64,000 bases of DNA from Sorghum bicolor. Its lineage: Eukaryota > Streptophyta > Magnoliopsida > Poales > Poaceae. A program made the translations under genes and the position numbers. The stretch lies in contig NC_012876.2 of assembly GCF_000003195.3 (NCBI RefSeq), positions 45,131,276 to 45,195,275 of the forward strand, in the 5' to 3' direction. Below are positions 44,919 through 57,747 of this stretch, piece by piece (the first letter of the stretch is position 1; each line of letters begins with the position of its first letter). Below the pieces are notes generated by a model. That model made no database searches. It was not told the origin of the DNA and worked only from the letters and a program-made list of their open reading frames with translations.

Positions 44919-47900
44919 TGTAACACCCTAGGTGTTTGTCACTTACTAAGTACTAGGTTTGAGCTCAAACATGACAAGTTCAATGGTAATATAGAGGTCA
45001 AAGTCAATCTATGAAAGTAAACCCCAACTTGGGCTTGGTGGATGCAACCTTGCTTGCATATATGCCTTTTAAAAGGTATGCTTGGATGATGCTAATGGAA
45101 CCTTTTTCATGTGTCTTATATCCATCCCAATCTATGTTGGTCTCTGGAAAAGTTTGGTGAAGTTTGGAATCAAGAAGTCACATGAAATGATAAGTTATAT
45201 CCTTGCCGGAATGACTCTATTAAGGAAATAGAATCATGGGTCACCAACCAAACCTTGCAAACTTGCTCATATGACACTAGATGAATTATACAACAAAAGT
45301 CGTGAAGGGTTCATGTTGAGCTTATGTCAAGAAAATGCTTCAATTGGCCTAAAATCCTATTTGGAGCTTTATCGGGTTACTACTTTGACCAAGGTGAAAG
45401 ATTGACTTCGGTTGCAGTTATGAGGTTTGACCCTAAATGAAAGTTGTGGTTTTGCTTCTGTAGAAGAAACTTTATTCAAAGGTCAAGAACCAAATCAGCC
45501 TGCAAACAGTTCAAACAGAGGCTCGAAGTTCGAATCAGCTGCTGTTTTTCAGCCCTGAGAAATAGTTCTAAGTCCCTAGAAGGACAGCAGTGAGTTAACT
45601 CCTTCGTGACGTTTTATTATGCAAATTCATATGGTAACTCAATTATATTCCTTAATATGAGTTGGAGTACTCTTCTTGATGAAAGCAATGGGTTAAGTAT
45701 CATCAAATTTGGAGTTCATTTGGATGTTCAAAAATAGCTCACAAAACAGCAAAAGATTAATTTATCGCTAAACGGACGTCGACCCGTTGGCTTTTTTGAT
45801 TGCTTGTTATATTTGTCTTTTTTATAACTGCTGTGTTGTTGCTCCAACAAATGTGAAATATTGTGACATGCTTTTAATATATAATATTTGATGTCTGGCA
45901 TTTGTTTCAGGAATTTAGGATTGATAGATTAAGAGTTATGAAAATAACAAATGCCCTGTGTTGCTTTGCTCCTATTGTGAGTAGGTCTGCATGTTTGTAT
46001 TTTTTGGCTCAGTTCAGTTGTGAATCATGCCTTAATTAAAATATATAAGTTTTAGTACTTTTCATGAGCTTTCCAAAAAGATAAATAGCACAATTTTTGG
46101 TTGAGCACATGTTGAGTTATAGTGGTTTAAAGTACTGTTCCAGTTTCTGTCTAAACCCAGACAGAATTGTATTGTTTGTAATGTAAGACCTTGTTAGTGG
46201 TATATTTAGCTCTAGATGTTTATAACAAAGTTGTTCACAATTTCGTAAGCTTTCTAGAAAGTACACAATCATAAATTATGGACATATGAACTTCAAGTTA
46301 TAGCTGTTTAATGTAGCATGGCAGATTCTGTCTATGTTTTGGACAGAGATGCCTTCATGGGATTAATTGACCTTGATAACTGTGGAATCATATTTAGATG
46401 ATAATAAGAAAGTTGTAGGTAACTTTATAATCTTTCCAAAAATATAAGAATCATGTTGGCTGGAGGTCTACAACTCCAGTTATGCTTCTTTGAATTGCCT
46501 ACCAGTTTTCTGTTTGTAATTGTACCTCTATCGTTTGAACAGCATGAGCAGTTTTATTTATGCAATTAATTCCATGATATAAATAATGTTTGCTGTGAAA
46601 CATGTACATATAAAAGATGTAGCTAACTTATTAATATATCTTGTTGTAAAGTTTCATATCATTTGGCTAAGTGGTTTGTGAGTTACAGTAGTATGAATTT
46701 CATCCTTTAAAATGCTTGTTCTCTGGAAATTCCTGGACCAGATTGTATGGTTATGCATGTTTGACTTAGTTAACTTGCTAATCATGCTAATGTGATTAAA
46801 TATGAATTGTATACAATTTGATAATCTTTCCAGAATGTCCTATTGCATAGTTTTTGGAGTTGTGTAGCTCCAGTAATGATTTATTTACTGAGTTGTTGCA
46901 TGTATGTCCAAAATTGCTGAAAATGCATGAATGCTTGATTGCTTTACTTGTTGTGTGCAAACTGTGATTCATGTCTTTAATGGTGATTAAGTCATACACT
47001 TGTAACCTTGTAAAACTCGTGTCATTATTGATATGTTTTCTAAATATTTGGTTGTGTGATGTTAGTTAAATAACTTAGAGGCATGTGTCTTGCATACTTT
47101 TATGTAATGCATGTTGTGTCACTATTCCGCATATTCATGCACTTGCATCTTGCATCTCATCTAGGTGCGGTAGATGTATCACGTGAAGGTCATGATGTGG
47201 AATCAAACTCAAAGATGGTGTTTGGTGGACCCATCCTGAAGGTGGAAGGACTAAACAAGTGTTGTGACCTAAGATGTCACCAAGATGGAGCCACTAATTG
47301 AACTGACTCCGTGTTGATCCCAGGCAAGCCCCGGAGCATTATAAGTCTCCCACTACTTTTGAATGCAGTTGAGAATATATGTTATATATGTATTGTTGCA
47401 TTAAGTATAGGAGTTGGGTGAAACCCTTGCTGCATATAACACTCCTTGTCCAACAAATATACCTATAACCCTATGTAGATTCAGGATCGAATCTAAATGC
47501 TTAGTCATGCTTAGACCGGTAGAAACCAGGTGATGTCCTATCACCTGAGCGAGATAGGTGGATACCTGAAAAGGTTGGCTATATATGCTATCATGAAAAT
47601 AACCAAGTGATGAGGATGAATAATTGGAGACCGGGCGGGACGATGGTAGAGAAGTAACAAGACATGGAGGTCTTGGGTGCCTATCTATCCCCGCCTGTGT
47701 CTATTAAGGACCGATCGTTGACGGCCCTCTTGTCATGTTGAACGCATGCCCCACACTTAGCTGGAAGGATAAGTCGTTCCGACCGCGAAGCCTGAACACT
47801 ATCCGGGCCGGGAATCGGCCCGATGTACGCGCTGTATTGGTGATGGTTGAGGAGAACGACGAGGGCGCGGCGCGCAACCTTGGTATACCTTGGATACCTC

Positions 47901-48850
47901 GGTCGCCGGAACGGTCCTCGGGTACGGGCGGTGCCTGTCGAACCCGCGAATTGGTCCTGGATAGTGCAATATGGTGACCTGTAGCTCACTTTGGCCGGTG
48001 AGTGTGGTTTGTGTGGGGAATAAATCGCCAGCTGGTCAGAAATCGATTCGAATCGCCATCGCTCCTGGATAGTGAGCACTTGACTTGAGCCACGTCATCG
48101 TAGTAATGTTTATGGAACACTTGGATGGTTATGGTATGATGATGTTAGAAATGCCACATCAAATATGGGTACTACTGTTGTATCTTAATCAAGTGATTGC
48201 TTTAGTACAGGTGCTAATATAGATGACAGGTAATGATTATCAACTTGAGCTAAATACCTGAAAGGTTACTTAGTTGCAACTTAAGCTTTTTATGCAAAAA
48301 GTGTTGTCAAGCTAGCCCCACCAATAAAGCCTTGCATACTCCTTGGTGTCATTATTTCTGGTTTATGACGGGTAAGTCTAGCTGAGTACCTTCTCGTACT
48401 CAGGGTTTATTCCCACTTGTTGCAGGTTGTGATGTGTCATGGCTACTGCAAGAGTTGGATGACTCCTACCATATTAGAGGAGTAAGATCATGGGCATGAT
48501 CCTTCTTAGTTACCTCATCTATGTTGCTTTTGTTGGAGTTGACCTGGATACTGGCATGTATTTGAAATAGGGGCAATATTAGTTTCAAATTACTTTGCTT
48601 CCGCTACTTTTCAACTCAAGTTGTAATAACTACCTTGAACTCCGATGTATATCAAACTACTTGTGAAATGGATGTAACATGTGACTTGTTATGTTGAATC
48701 ACTACGATCTTGGCTCGTAAGATGGTTGGTTTGAAATCCCTCGTGATTTCACGGACTACCGGGTTTATGAGAGTTCGATTACGGTAAAGCAACTGCTTTG
48801 GCGGGAGTTTTTCGTAGTTGATCTCTTGTAAATTGGGCGGTTCTGTTACA
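44919..48850 (+). repeat. TEK-2 5' LTR (with internal deletion)
   Basis: TGTAACACCC...TGTTACA. Compared with the 3' LTR it lacks about 1050 bp (corresponding to 53381-54430) at the junction 45790/45791. The missing part holds the GC-rich segment and the site equivalent to the TEK-1 TATA-like box. It has the conserved palindrome (48044-48055) and hairpin (48382-48403). Confidence 0.93.
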
Positions 48851-51800
48851 GCTGGTATCGGAGCAAGGTTCAACATTAAACTTGTCATATGTGTATTTAA
48901 AACAAAAGATTTTGTTTTATAAAATCAGTTTTTTTACAACGTATAGCTATTATAGATAAAGGTGTGTTCAAATCTAAAAAGTTTTTATCTAAGTATGCCA
49001 GTGGTCATTTCCTTTATGCCCAATTAAGGACCCTTAGGTGGCTTTTTTTAAGTACTGACTTGGGGGTTTCTGCATCATATTTCTATTTCGTTGCTCATAC
49101 GGCGTGCAATAGTATGAGTGCCATTCATTTGAATGGTAATGTATGGATCATTTTTCCTCTACGCCTCGGTAAGTGTGAGTTGTGAGAGCATGATCGGATA
49201 CACCGCCGATCTAGGGAAGTGCTTTTGGTACTGGATCATGTGCACATTTTACATGTGCCTATGAAAAGGTATCGCATGATGGGTGATTCCGTCCTTAGAG
49301 GCGATGCCGTCACTAGGACGATGATGTGGGTAGTAGCACTACACATACGGGTATGGGATACACGTGTGTGGAGCGCATAGCTTTTAAATCTTGTATTGCA
49401 TGTTTCATACTGTGGGTGGGCTGAAATGAGTTTTCTGCAGGTATGCTAACCACGAATGCGTAAATTGAATATTACGACTAGCTATATGTCGAGAGTGTAC
49501 GTGTTATGCCACCGACATAGAACGTGATTGCCACCTTAGGCTGGCAATTTTGTAAGAACGAATAGGACGAAGCATGCATCGTCATGATTGTTGCCTTATG
49601 TATAACTATGCTTATCTCACCCTTGTTCCAGTAATAAATAACTTGTGAATCAATGTGTGTCATCTTGCTTGTGTGGAGTTAGATGAAATGTTTTGCTCCA
49701 TGTTGCTTGAATGGCTATAATTGAAAATAAGGTGTGATTAGCTTTGTTTTGCCCGTGTTGTGGTTGATCTGTGCATCCTGTCAGTATGATGCACATCTCT
49801 AAGATGACTAGTCTTTTAAGCATAAGTTAAAAATTTGTTTTCACAACTGGAGAACAAATATGCACCTTTCTAGTAAAAGAAAGTAAAAGATAAAAACACC
49901 TTACCATCATGTTATGTATGTTCAGGTGTACTAGTGTTGCTTTAGATGACTGCTTGTTATCTGCAAAACTTTGTGCTTAGTAATGATTGTTGGAGATAGT
50001 GTGATTCATGTTCTCACATGTTTGTTTAAAACCATGATGCATGAGTAGATGTGTTGTTAATCAGGTAGTGTCGTAGTTGTTACCTTTTTGTCCTTAGTAA
50101 GCATGCGGGTGTTGAAGAGCCTTATCTTAGAATAACACTCATGTCACTTTAATCTCATGGTTATCTCCAAGTAGATTCCAATGATAAAGAGCTTGAGTTT
50201 GTGCATGGTTGTTAGCTCTTGAATGTTGTGTATCCACCCCCTAATCCCTGTATTGACTCAATCTTTCAAATCTCAATCGTTTTATCTCCAACTCTCTTGA
50301 GTCTCTGGGTGTTTATCCGTCTTAATATCATGTGATCTATGTTCTCTAGTACTATGTTTAATCTTTGAATCGCCTCCTTGTGGACCTCTAATCTCATGAC
50401 TATCTCAGTTGATACCCCCTCTTTTGCAAAGTGCTCGCTGCTATACAACCCAACTTTTGCCATGGGAGATTTCTTTTGGATTGTATGTTCGGTAATGGTG
50501 TCTTGGTTAACGATTGATGGTGCCGCGACGAAACCGAGAGCCCCTTGTGGCGGCCGACACATGGTTGTGCTGCTCGGCACGCGCTGGTATCGTTGTTGCT
50601 AGCCATGATCCATTATAGAACTACACCCAGGTGTCATCTCATCATGAGTTTGTCCTTAATTATCTATCTAGATTTGATCAAAAGATCCTTACTTCATGCA
50701 CGAGTAAGTGAACTTCCTATGAAGTTACAAAGAGGATTACCTTTGAAGAATGGGTCAGTGACATAAACATTGACAGACTGCAAGAGGTGGTAGACAAGTG
50801 ACACTATTTAACTATTCCTGCAATGATGATGGTCATTTGATGAGCAACATTGGTCGTCCACGCTGCACCAAAAGGACGCACGACACTTAATGTTGGACAA
50901 GTTATCTGTTGAACAAGCATCAGTCATCACCATTGTGCTTATGATCTAGTTTTCCTAAGTCTTGATCTTTATGTGCATCGTGGTGATACGACTAAAGTCA
51001 ACCATCTTTATCATGAATCCTTATCTCCTGGCTTTGAAGGTGACTAATGGTTAGGCGTCAGCCACAATTCTTGTGGTTAAGAGTGGAGCTTTGGAAATTT
51101 TAGTGTTGAGAGCCAAAATGATTGGTTGCTAGTAACAAGGCTAATCTCAAGCAAGGAAACGATGGATTGATAGCCATGAAGGATATATTTCATCAACTAG
51201 TGAATTAAACTGTGGAGTTGAGAGATGTCTTGTCAATCAGGAATGCTGCCCTTTTAGCACCGAACAAGTTTAGTATGTATATGTTCTGCCTACACAAATG
51301 GTACCTCTTTGAGCTGAATTTTGGTCAGAGGTTAGAAGACTCATGGATCTGTATTTCTACCAAATTTCATGGGGATGTGAGTGATAATTGGTGAAATATG
51401 AACCAAAACCCAAAAGGGGTAGAAATCTACAATCTTAGTTTTGATATGGATCATCCTTTGCGTAGAAAGTGGTGTTTGTTTTGGTGCCATGGATTACATT
51501 GTGGGCAATGTCTTGCTGCATAGATAATGCTTATATGCTGAAATAAGATTCTTTGTACCCATTTGTGCCAGTGCGAATAAAAAAATGTTTTGAAAGGTGT
51601 CAGTCAATAGATTTTCAATATCAGAGCTACCGACTGATCTTAAAAAGGAAACCTCAAAAGCAAAAGTAGTTCCCTTGGATTGGTTTTGCTATGGAACAAG
51701 TCAACCTAACTCTTATGCAACTGCATCATGAAGAAAGGTCATGCTTAACCTACTTGGTGGTAAATTATTTCTTTAGTTGGTTGAACACTTGCAACAGTTG

Positions 51801-52507
51801 GAGACCTATGGACCCCACTATCATCCTTTGTCAGTAGTGGTTATCCATTCTTACATGCCTTGGTTACCTTCTATGTGTTACCCAAGAAGTTACATCTGAT
51901 TCAACCCAGATAACTGTTGTTGTTTGGATACAAGAATCCCATTAAAGTAAATGATCATGGAAGGCATGAAACCAGCAGAGTCAGCTATCACATTCACTGT
52001 TCTCTTAATCGGGTGGTCAGTACAATGTTGTCATTAGAGAAGGAGAACTGCATGCATGGAAAGTTACACTCCAACCATTTTGGTCGAGGACTGCTTTTCA
52101 AATCTTGTGAATGAGCCTGGAATCACTATAATGCGCAACCCTTAGAAGCTTGTGAAGTGGTGTGAAGTTCGTATGGCTTGCATTAGTTTCACTAAAGAAG
52201 CTAATGGTACAAGTAGCTCCTTAGGCTCTAAACAACCAGAAACAAAGTACATGGAACAGTTTGTCTTGGATTCCTCCCAAAGTAACAATGCTTCACTAAA
52301 GTCAAACAAAAAGGGAGATTCTCCAAACAAAGGTTTCCTATGAAGAGCAAGTATCATGAAATGTTTGGACCAAGTTTGCTTCTCTGATGTTCCAAGCAAG
52401 GTAGTCCACTGTTATCGCTGATGTTGGGAGAGGGATGACATTGTTTTCTTCCCTTGAAAGTCTTTTGCACCGAATCTCGGGACGAGATTCTTTTAAGGGG
52501 GGAAGGC
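48851..52507 (+). other. TEK-2 interior without recognisable genes
   Basis: Begins with the primer site TGGTATCGGAGC (48853-48864), one mismatch from the initiator tRNA-Met complement, and ends with the purine tract at 52495-52507. No gag, RT or integrase motif in six frames. A minus-strand frame at 50266-50580 encodes 104 residues with a charged C-terminal half, and an overlapping frame starts at 50606. It may be a captured or antisense fragment, but I cannot identify it. Confidence 0.75.
52495..52507 (+). other. TEK-2 polypurine tract
   Basis: AAGGGGGGAAGGC before TGTAACACC, preceded by GGGACGAGATTC, the usual context at the 3' end of Del/Tekay chromoviruses. Confidence 0.85.
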
Positions 52508-55500
52508 TGTAACACCCTAGGTGTTTGTCACTTACTAAGTACTAGGTTTGAGCTCAAACATGACAAGTTCAATGGTAATATAGAGGTCAAAGTCAATCTA
52601 TGAAAGTAAACCCCAACTTGGGCTTGGTGGATGCAACCTTGCTTGCATATATGCCTTTTTAAAAGGTATGATTGGATGATGCTAATGGAACCTTTTTCAT
52701 GTGTCTTATATCCATCCCAATCTATGTTGGTCTCTGGAAAAGTTTGGTGAAGTTTGGAATCAAGAAGTCACATGAAATGATAAGTTATATCCTTGTCGGA
52801 ATGACTCTATTAAGGAAATAGAATCATGGGTCACCAACCAAACCTTGCAAACTTGCTCATATGACACTAGATGAATTATACAACAAAAGTCGTGAAGGGT
52901 TCATGTTGAGCTTATGTCAAGAAAATGCTTCAATTGGCCTAAAATCCTATTTGGAGCTTTATCGGGTTACTACTTTGACCAAGGTGAAAGATTGACTTCG
53001 GTTGCAGTTATGAGGTTTGACCCTAAATGAAAGTTGTGGTTTTGCTTCTGTAGAAGAAACTTTATTCAAAGGTCAAGAACCAAATCAGCCTGCAAACAGT
53101 TCAAACAGAGGCTCGAATTTCGAATCAGCTGCTGTTTTTCAGCCCTGAGAAATAGTTCTAAGTCCCTAGAAGGACAGCAGTGAGTTAACTCCTTCGTGAC
53201 GTTTTATTATGCAAATTCATATGGTAACTCAATTATATTCCTTAATATGAGTTGGAGTACTCTTCTTGATGAAAGCAATGGGTTAAGTATCATCAAATTT
53301 GGAGTTCATTTGGATGTTCAAAAATAGCTCACAAAACAGCAAAAGATTAATTTATCGCTAAACGGACGTCGACCCGTTGGCATGCCGCGTTCTCGTGTTT
53401 TTGTTCAGCAACTCAAGTTGGTCCAAGAATAAAAGTGGTGGACAATTACTTGGAGAAGGTCATGTAAAAAGTTGCATCATGTTTGACATGGTTTGGACCA
53501 TAAATTCTTGGTTTTGCTAATCACCGTCAATAAGTTGACACTCATGACTTGGCATTAAGTTATCTCCTAATCTGTTGGTCTAATGACTGAGCACCCTTAA
53601 TAAAAGTTGGAGAGCAGGCCGACGTGAGCAAACTTCCTTTTTGGCCCAATGTCCAAATCGGCCCGTAAGGAGTCCAAAAACGCGTCCCACCTGAGCCACT
53701 TCATTGCCCGACACGTGCTCGATAAAATGCCTCAACGGACAACACGCGTCCCGGACGTGGCATCCATGCCCGAGCGCGCCCCTCCTCCTCTGCTACTCGC
53801 CCTGGCGCCCCCACGCCCGGTTGTCGAAGTGGAGAAGCACCCCAGCGCCTTCCTCATCCATCTCCACCCCCGGCTCGCTCTCTCCCTCGCCCTATGGCCA
53901 CTCCAGAGCAGGGCCACCATGGCCGGCCGCCATGCCTCAGGGGTGAGCGTGGCCAAGCCACCACGAGCCTCCTCGCGCCGAGCTGAGTGGTCTTATGGAT
54001 GCGGGGAAGTCTCCTGGTGCTCCCCCACCCCTCCCTCACCGCCGGCGTGGCCATCATTGGCCAGAAAGCGCAAGGCCGGCGATCCTCCTCCGTTCTCTGT
54101 TCGTAACAGGGAGAAGAAAGGACCTCGTGTTCGAATAAGAAACAACCCAGGGTTCCAGATGCGAAGCTAAGACTCATATGAATAGTGCATCTGGACTGCA
54201 GTTGATTTCGAGAAACTCCAGGGTTCCCGAAGCAAAAGTGTTTTCCTTTATCTTTTCTCTGTGCAGATTTCTGGATGAATTTTAGAAATTCATAGTAATT
54301 CATAGAAAAGTCGTAAAATAGCAAATGTGGACTTTTTGGAATCCTTGTGAAATTCTCTATGCAGTAGATCTATAATATGGCATGGTTTAGTTTGATATTT
54401 TAGTCGTAAAAATAGTTTTATACAGTTAGGTTTTGATTGCTTGTTATATTTGTCTTTTTTATAACTGCTGTGTTGTTGCTCCAACAAATGTGAAAATATT
54501 GTGACATGCTTTTAATATAATATTTGATGTCTGGCATTTGTTTCAGGAATTTAGGATTGATAGATTAAGAGTTATGAAAATAACAAATGCCCTGTGTTGC
54601 TTTGCTCCTATTGTGAGTAGGTCTGCATGTTTGTATTTTTTGGCTCAGTTCAGTTGTGAATCATGCCTTAATGAAAATATATAAGTTTTAGTACTTTTCA
54701 TGAGCTTTCCAAAAAGATAAATAGCAGAATTTTTGGTTGAGCACATGTTGAGTTATAGTGGTTTAAAGTACTGTTCCAGTTTCTGTCTAAACCCAGACAG
54801 AATTGCATTGTTTGTAATGTAAGACCTTGTTAGTGGTATATTTAGCTCTAGATGTTTATAACAAAGTTGTTCAAAATTTCGTAAGCTTTCTAGAAAGTAC
54901 ACAATCATAAATTATGGACATATGAACTTCAAGTTATAGCTGTTTAATGTAGCGTGGCAGATTCTGTCTATGTTTTGGACAGAGATGCCTTCATGGGATT
55001 AATTGACCTTGATAACTGTGGAATCATATTTAGATGATAATAAGAAAGTTGTAGATAACTTTATAAGCTTTCCAAAAATATAAGAATCATGTTGGCTGGA
55101 GGTCTACAACTCCAGTTATGCTGCTTTGAATTACCTGTTAGTTTTCTGTTTGTAATTGTACCCCTACTGTTTGGGCAGCATGAACAGTTTTATTTATGCA
55201 ATTAATTCCATGATATAAATAATGTTTGCTGTGAAACTTGTATATAGAAAAGATGTAGATAAATTACTAATATATCTTGTTGTAAAGTTTCATATCATTT
55301 GGCTAAGTGGTTTGTGAGTTACAGTAGTATGAATTTCATCCTTTAAAATGCTTGTTCTCTGGAAATTCCTGGACCAGATTGTATGGTTATGCATGTTTGA
55401 CTTAGTTAACTTGCTAATCATGCTAATGTGATTAAATATGAATTGTATACAATTTGATAATCTTTCCAGAATGTCCTATTGCATAGTTTTTGGAGTTGTG

Positions 55501-57397
55501 TAACTCCAGTTATGATTTAATTACTGAGTTGCTGCATGTATATCCAGAATTTGCTGAAAATGTATGAATGCTTGATATGTTGCTATCCATATTTGGTTGT
55601 GTGATGCTAGTTAAATAACGTTAGATGCATGTGTCTTGCATACTTTTATGTAATGCATGTTGTGTCACTATTCCGCATATTCATGCACTTGCATCTTGCA
55701 TCTCATATAGGTGCGCTAGATGAATCACGTGAAGGTCTTGGTGTGGGAACAAACCCGAAGACGGTGGTGGGGTGGACCCATCCTGAAGGTGGAAGGACTA
55801 AACAAGTGTTGTGACCTAAGATGTCACCAAGATGGAGCCACTAATTGAACTGACTCCGTGTTGATCCCAGGCAAGCCCCGGAGCATTATAAGTCTCCCAC
55901 TACTTTTGAATGCAGTTGAGAATATATGTTATATATGTATTGTTGCATTAAGTATAGGAGTTGGGTGAAACCCTTGCTGCATATAACACTCCTTGTCCAA
56001 CAAATATACCTATAACCCTATGTAGATTCAGTATCGAATCTAAATGCTTAGTCATGCTTAGACCGGTAGAAGCCAGGTGATGTCCTATCACCTGAGCGAG
56101 ATAGGTGGATACCTGAAAAGGTTGGCTATATATGCTATCATGAAAATAACCAAGTGATGAGGATGAATAATTGGAGACCGGGCGGGACGATGGTAGAGAA
56201 GTAACAAGACATGGAGGTCTTGGGTGCCTATCTATCCCCGCCTGTGTCGATTAAGGACCGATCGTTGACGGCCCTCTTGTCATGTTGAACGCATGCCCCA
56301 CACTTAGCTGGAAGGATAAGTCGTTCCGACCGCGAAGCCTGAACACTATCCGGGCCGGGAGTCGAGCCGCCATGCGCTGTATTGGTGATGGTTGAGGAGA
56401 ACGACGAGGGCGCGGCGCGCAACCTTGGTATACCTTGGATACCTCGGTCGCCGGAACGGTCCTCGGATACTGGCGGTGCCTGCCGAACCCGCGAATTGGT
56501 CCTGGATAGTGCAATATGGTGACCTGTAGCTCACTTTGGCCGGTGAGTGTGGTTTGTGTGGGGAATAAATCGCCAGCTGGTCAGAAATCGATTCGAATCG
56601 CCATCGCTCCTGGATAGTGAGCACTTGACTTGAGCCACGTCATCGTAGTAATGTTTATGGAACACTTGGATGGTTATGGTATGATGATGTTAGAAATGCC
56701 ACATCAAATATGGGTACTACTGTTGTATCTTAATCAAGTGATTGCTCTAGTACAGGTGCTAATATAGATGACAGGTAATGATTATCAACTTGAGCTAAAT
56801 ACCTGAAAGGTTACTTAGTTGCAACTTAAGCTTTTTATGCAAAAAGTGTTGTCAAGCTAGCCCCACCAATAAAGCCTTGCATACTCCTTGGTGTCATATT
56901 ATTTCTGGTTTATGACGGGTAAGTCTAGCTGAGTACCTTCTCGTACTTAGGGTTTATTCCCACTTGTTGCAGGTTGTGATGTGTCATGGCTACTGCAAGA
57001 GTTGGATGACTCCTACCATATTAGAGGAGTAAGATCATGGGCATGATCCTTCTTAGTTACCTCATCTATGTTGCTTTTGTTGGAGTTGACTTGGATACTG
57101 GCATGTATTTGAAATAGGGGCAATATTAGTTTCAAATTACTTTGCTTCCGCTACTTTTCAACTCAAGTTGTAATAACTACCTTGAACTCCGATGTATATC
57201 AAACTACTTGTGAAATGGATGTAACATGTGACTTGTTATGTTGAATCACTACGATCTTGGCTCGTAAGATGGTTGGTTTGAAATCCCTCGTGATTTCACG
57301 GACTACCGGGTTTATGAGAGTTCGATTACGGTAAAGCAACTGCTTTGGCGGGAGTTTTTCGTAGTTGATCTCTTGTAAATTGGGTGGTTCTGTTACA
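52508..57397 (+). repeat. TEK-2 3' LTR
   Basis: 4890 bp, the most complete LTR of the family in the window. The GC-rich segment is at about 53640-54130. The TATA-equivalent near 54175 reads CATATGAATAG. About 100 bp near 55575 present in the 5' LTR is absent. Palindrome at 56589-56600, hairpin at 56929-56950. Confidence 0.93.
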
Positions 57398-57402
57398 AAT
57401 AC

Positions 57403-57625
57403 TTCCCGGTTAAAATGCTACATCGGTATTAATCTGTGCGCTTGCAGATTCCATTCATTATTTATTTAGAATAGCAATTGCATATTTCAATACCGCGTCT
57501 CTCATGTCATGCTGGGGATGACAACTTGGCTTAAGTGGTATGAGGGATAGGTTTGGCATTTTTGGCACCGTTACTAGAATTAGGAAACTGTCTACTTTTG
57601 GTAATGATGTTAAGAATACCCAACA
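57403..57625 (+). repeat. ATH-D 5' LTR, second part
   Basis: Continues the LTR after the AATAC TSD. I end it at CCCAACA (57625) by analogy with ATH-C. A second primer-site-like TTTGGCATTTTTGGCACCG lies earlier at about 57556-57575, so the true LTR end is uncertain; the 3' LTR end that would settle it is outside the window. Confidence 0.7.
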
Positions 57626-57633
57626 AGCATTTT

Positions 57634-57651
57634 TGGCACCGTTGGTAGGGA
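57634..57651 (+). other. ATH-D primer-binding site (decayed tRNA-Asp type)
   Basis: TGGCACCGTTGGTAGGGA follows the LTR end by eight bases, as in ATH-C. The CpG in TGGCGCC has become CA. Confidence 0.75.
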
Positions 57652-57747
57652 AGGTTGATTACTAATCAGGAATGGATATAGATTTTTGAGTCATCATTCT
57701 CATACAGTTTTACCCTGATATTTTCTATTTTTATCTTATGCAGGGGA

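Larger units (their letters stand above)
44919..57397 (+). mobile_element. TEK-2, large non-coding Del/Tekay-derived retrotransposon (LARD-like)
   Basis: 12.5 kb with LTRs of 3932 and 4890 bp and TSD AATAC at 44914-44918 and 57398-57402. The primer site is initiator-tRNA-Met type, and a GACGAGATTC polypurine context precedes the 3' LTR. The 3657-bp interior has no recognisable gag or pol. Long LTRs around a non-coding interior fit the LARD class. LTR ends, primer site and the 3' context are typical of Del/Tekay chromoviruses. Where both LTRs align, differences are few, so it is the youngest-looking insertion here. Confidence 0.92.

Noticed and set aside
47681..48079. 132-codon antisense frame recurring in all TEK LTR copies
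   Set aside because: Its recurrence follows from near-identity of the LTR block. TEK-S and TEK-1 break it into shorter frames. I treat the block as conserved DNA rather than a protein gene.
48853..48864. tRNA-like matches at primer sites (also 35896, 57634, 29949)
   Set aside because: These are 12-18 bp complements to tRNA 3' ends used for priming, not tRNA genes; no cloverleaf surrounds them.
53649..54170. 173-codon open frame in the TEK-2 3' LTR
   Set aside because: GC-rich LTR segment, absent from the 5' LTR, and not open over the corresponding TEK-1 sequence (16840-17300). Compositional artefact more likely than a gene.
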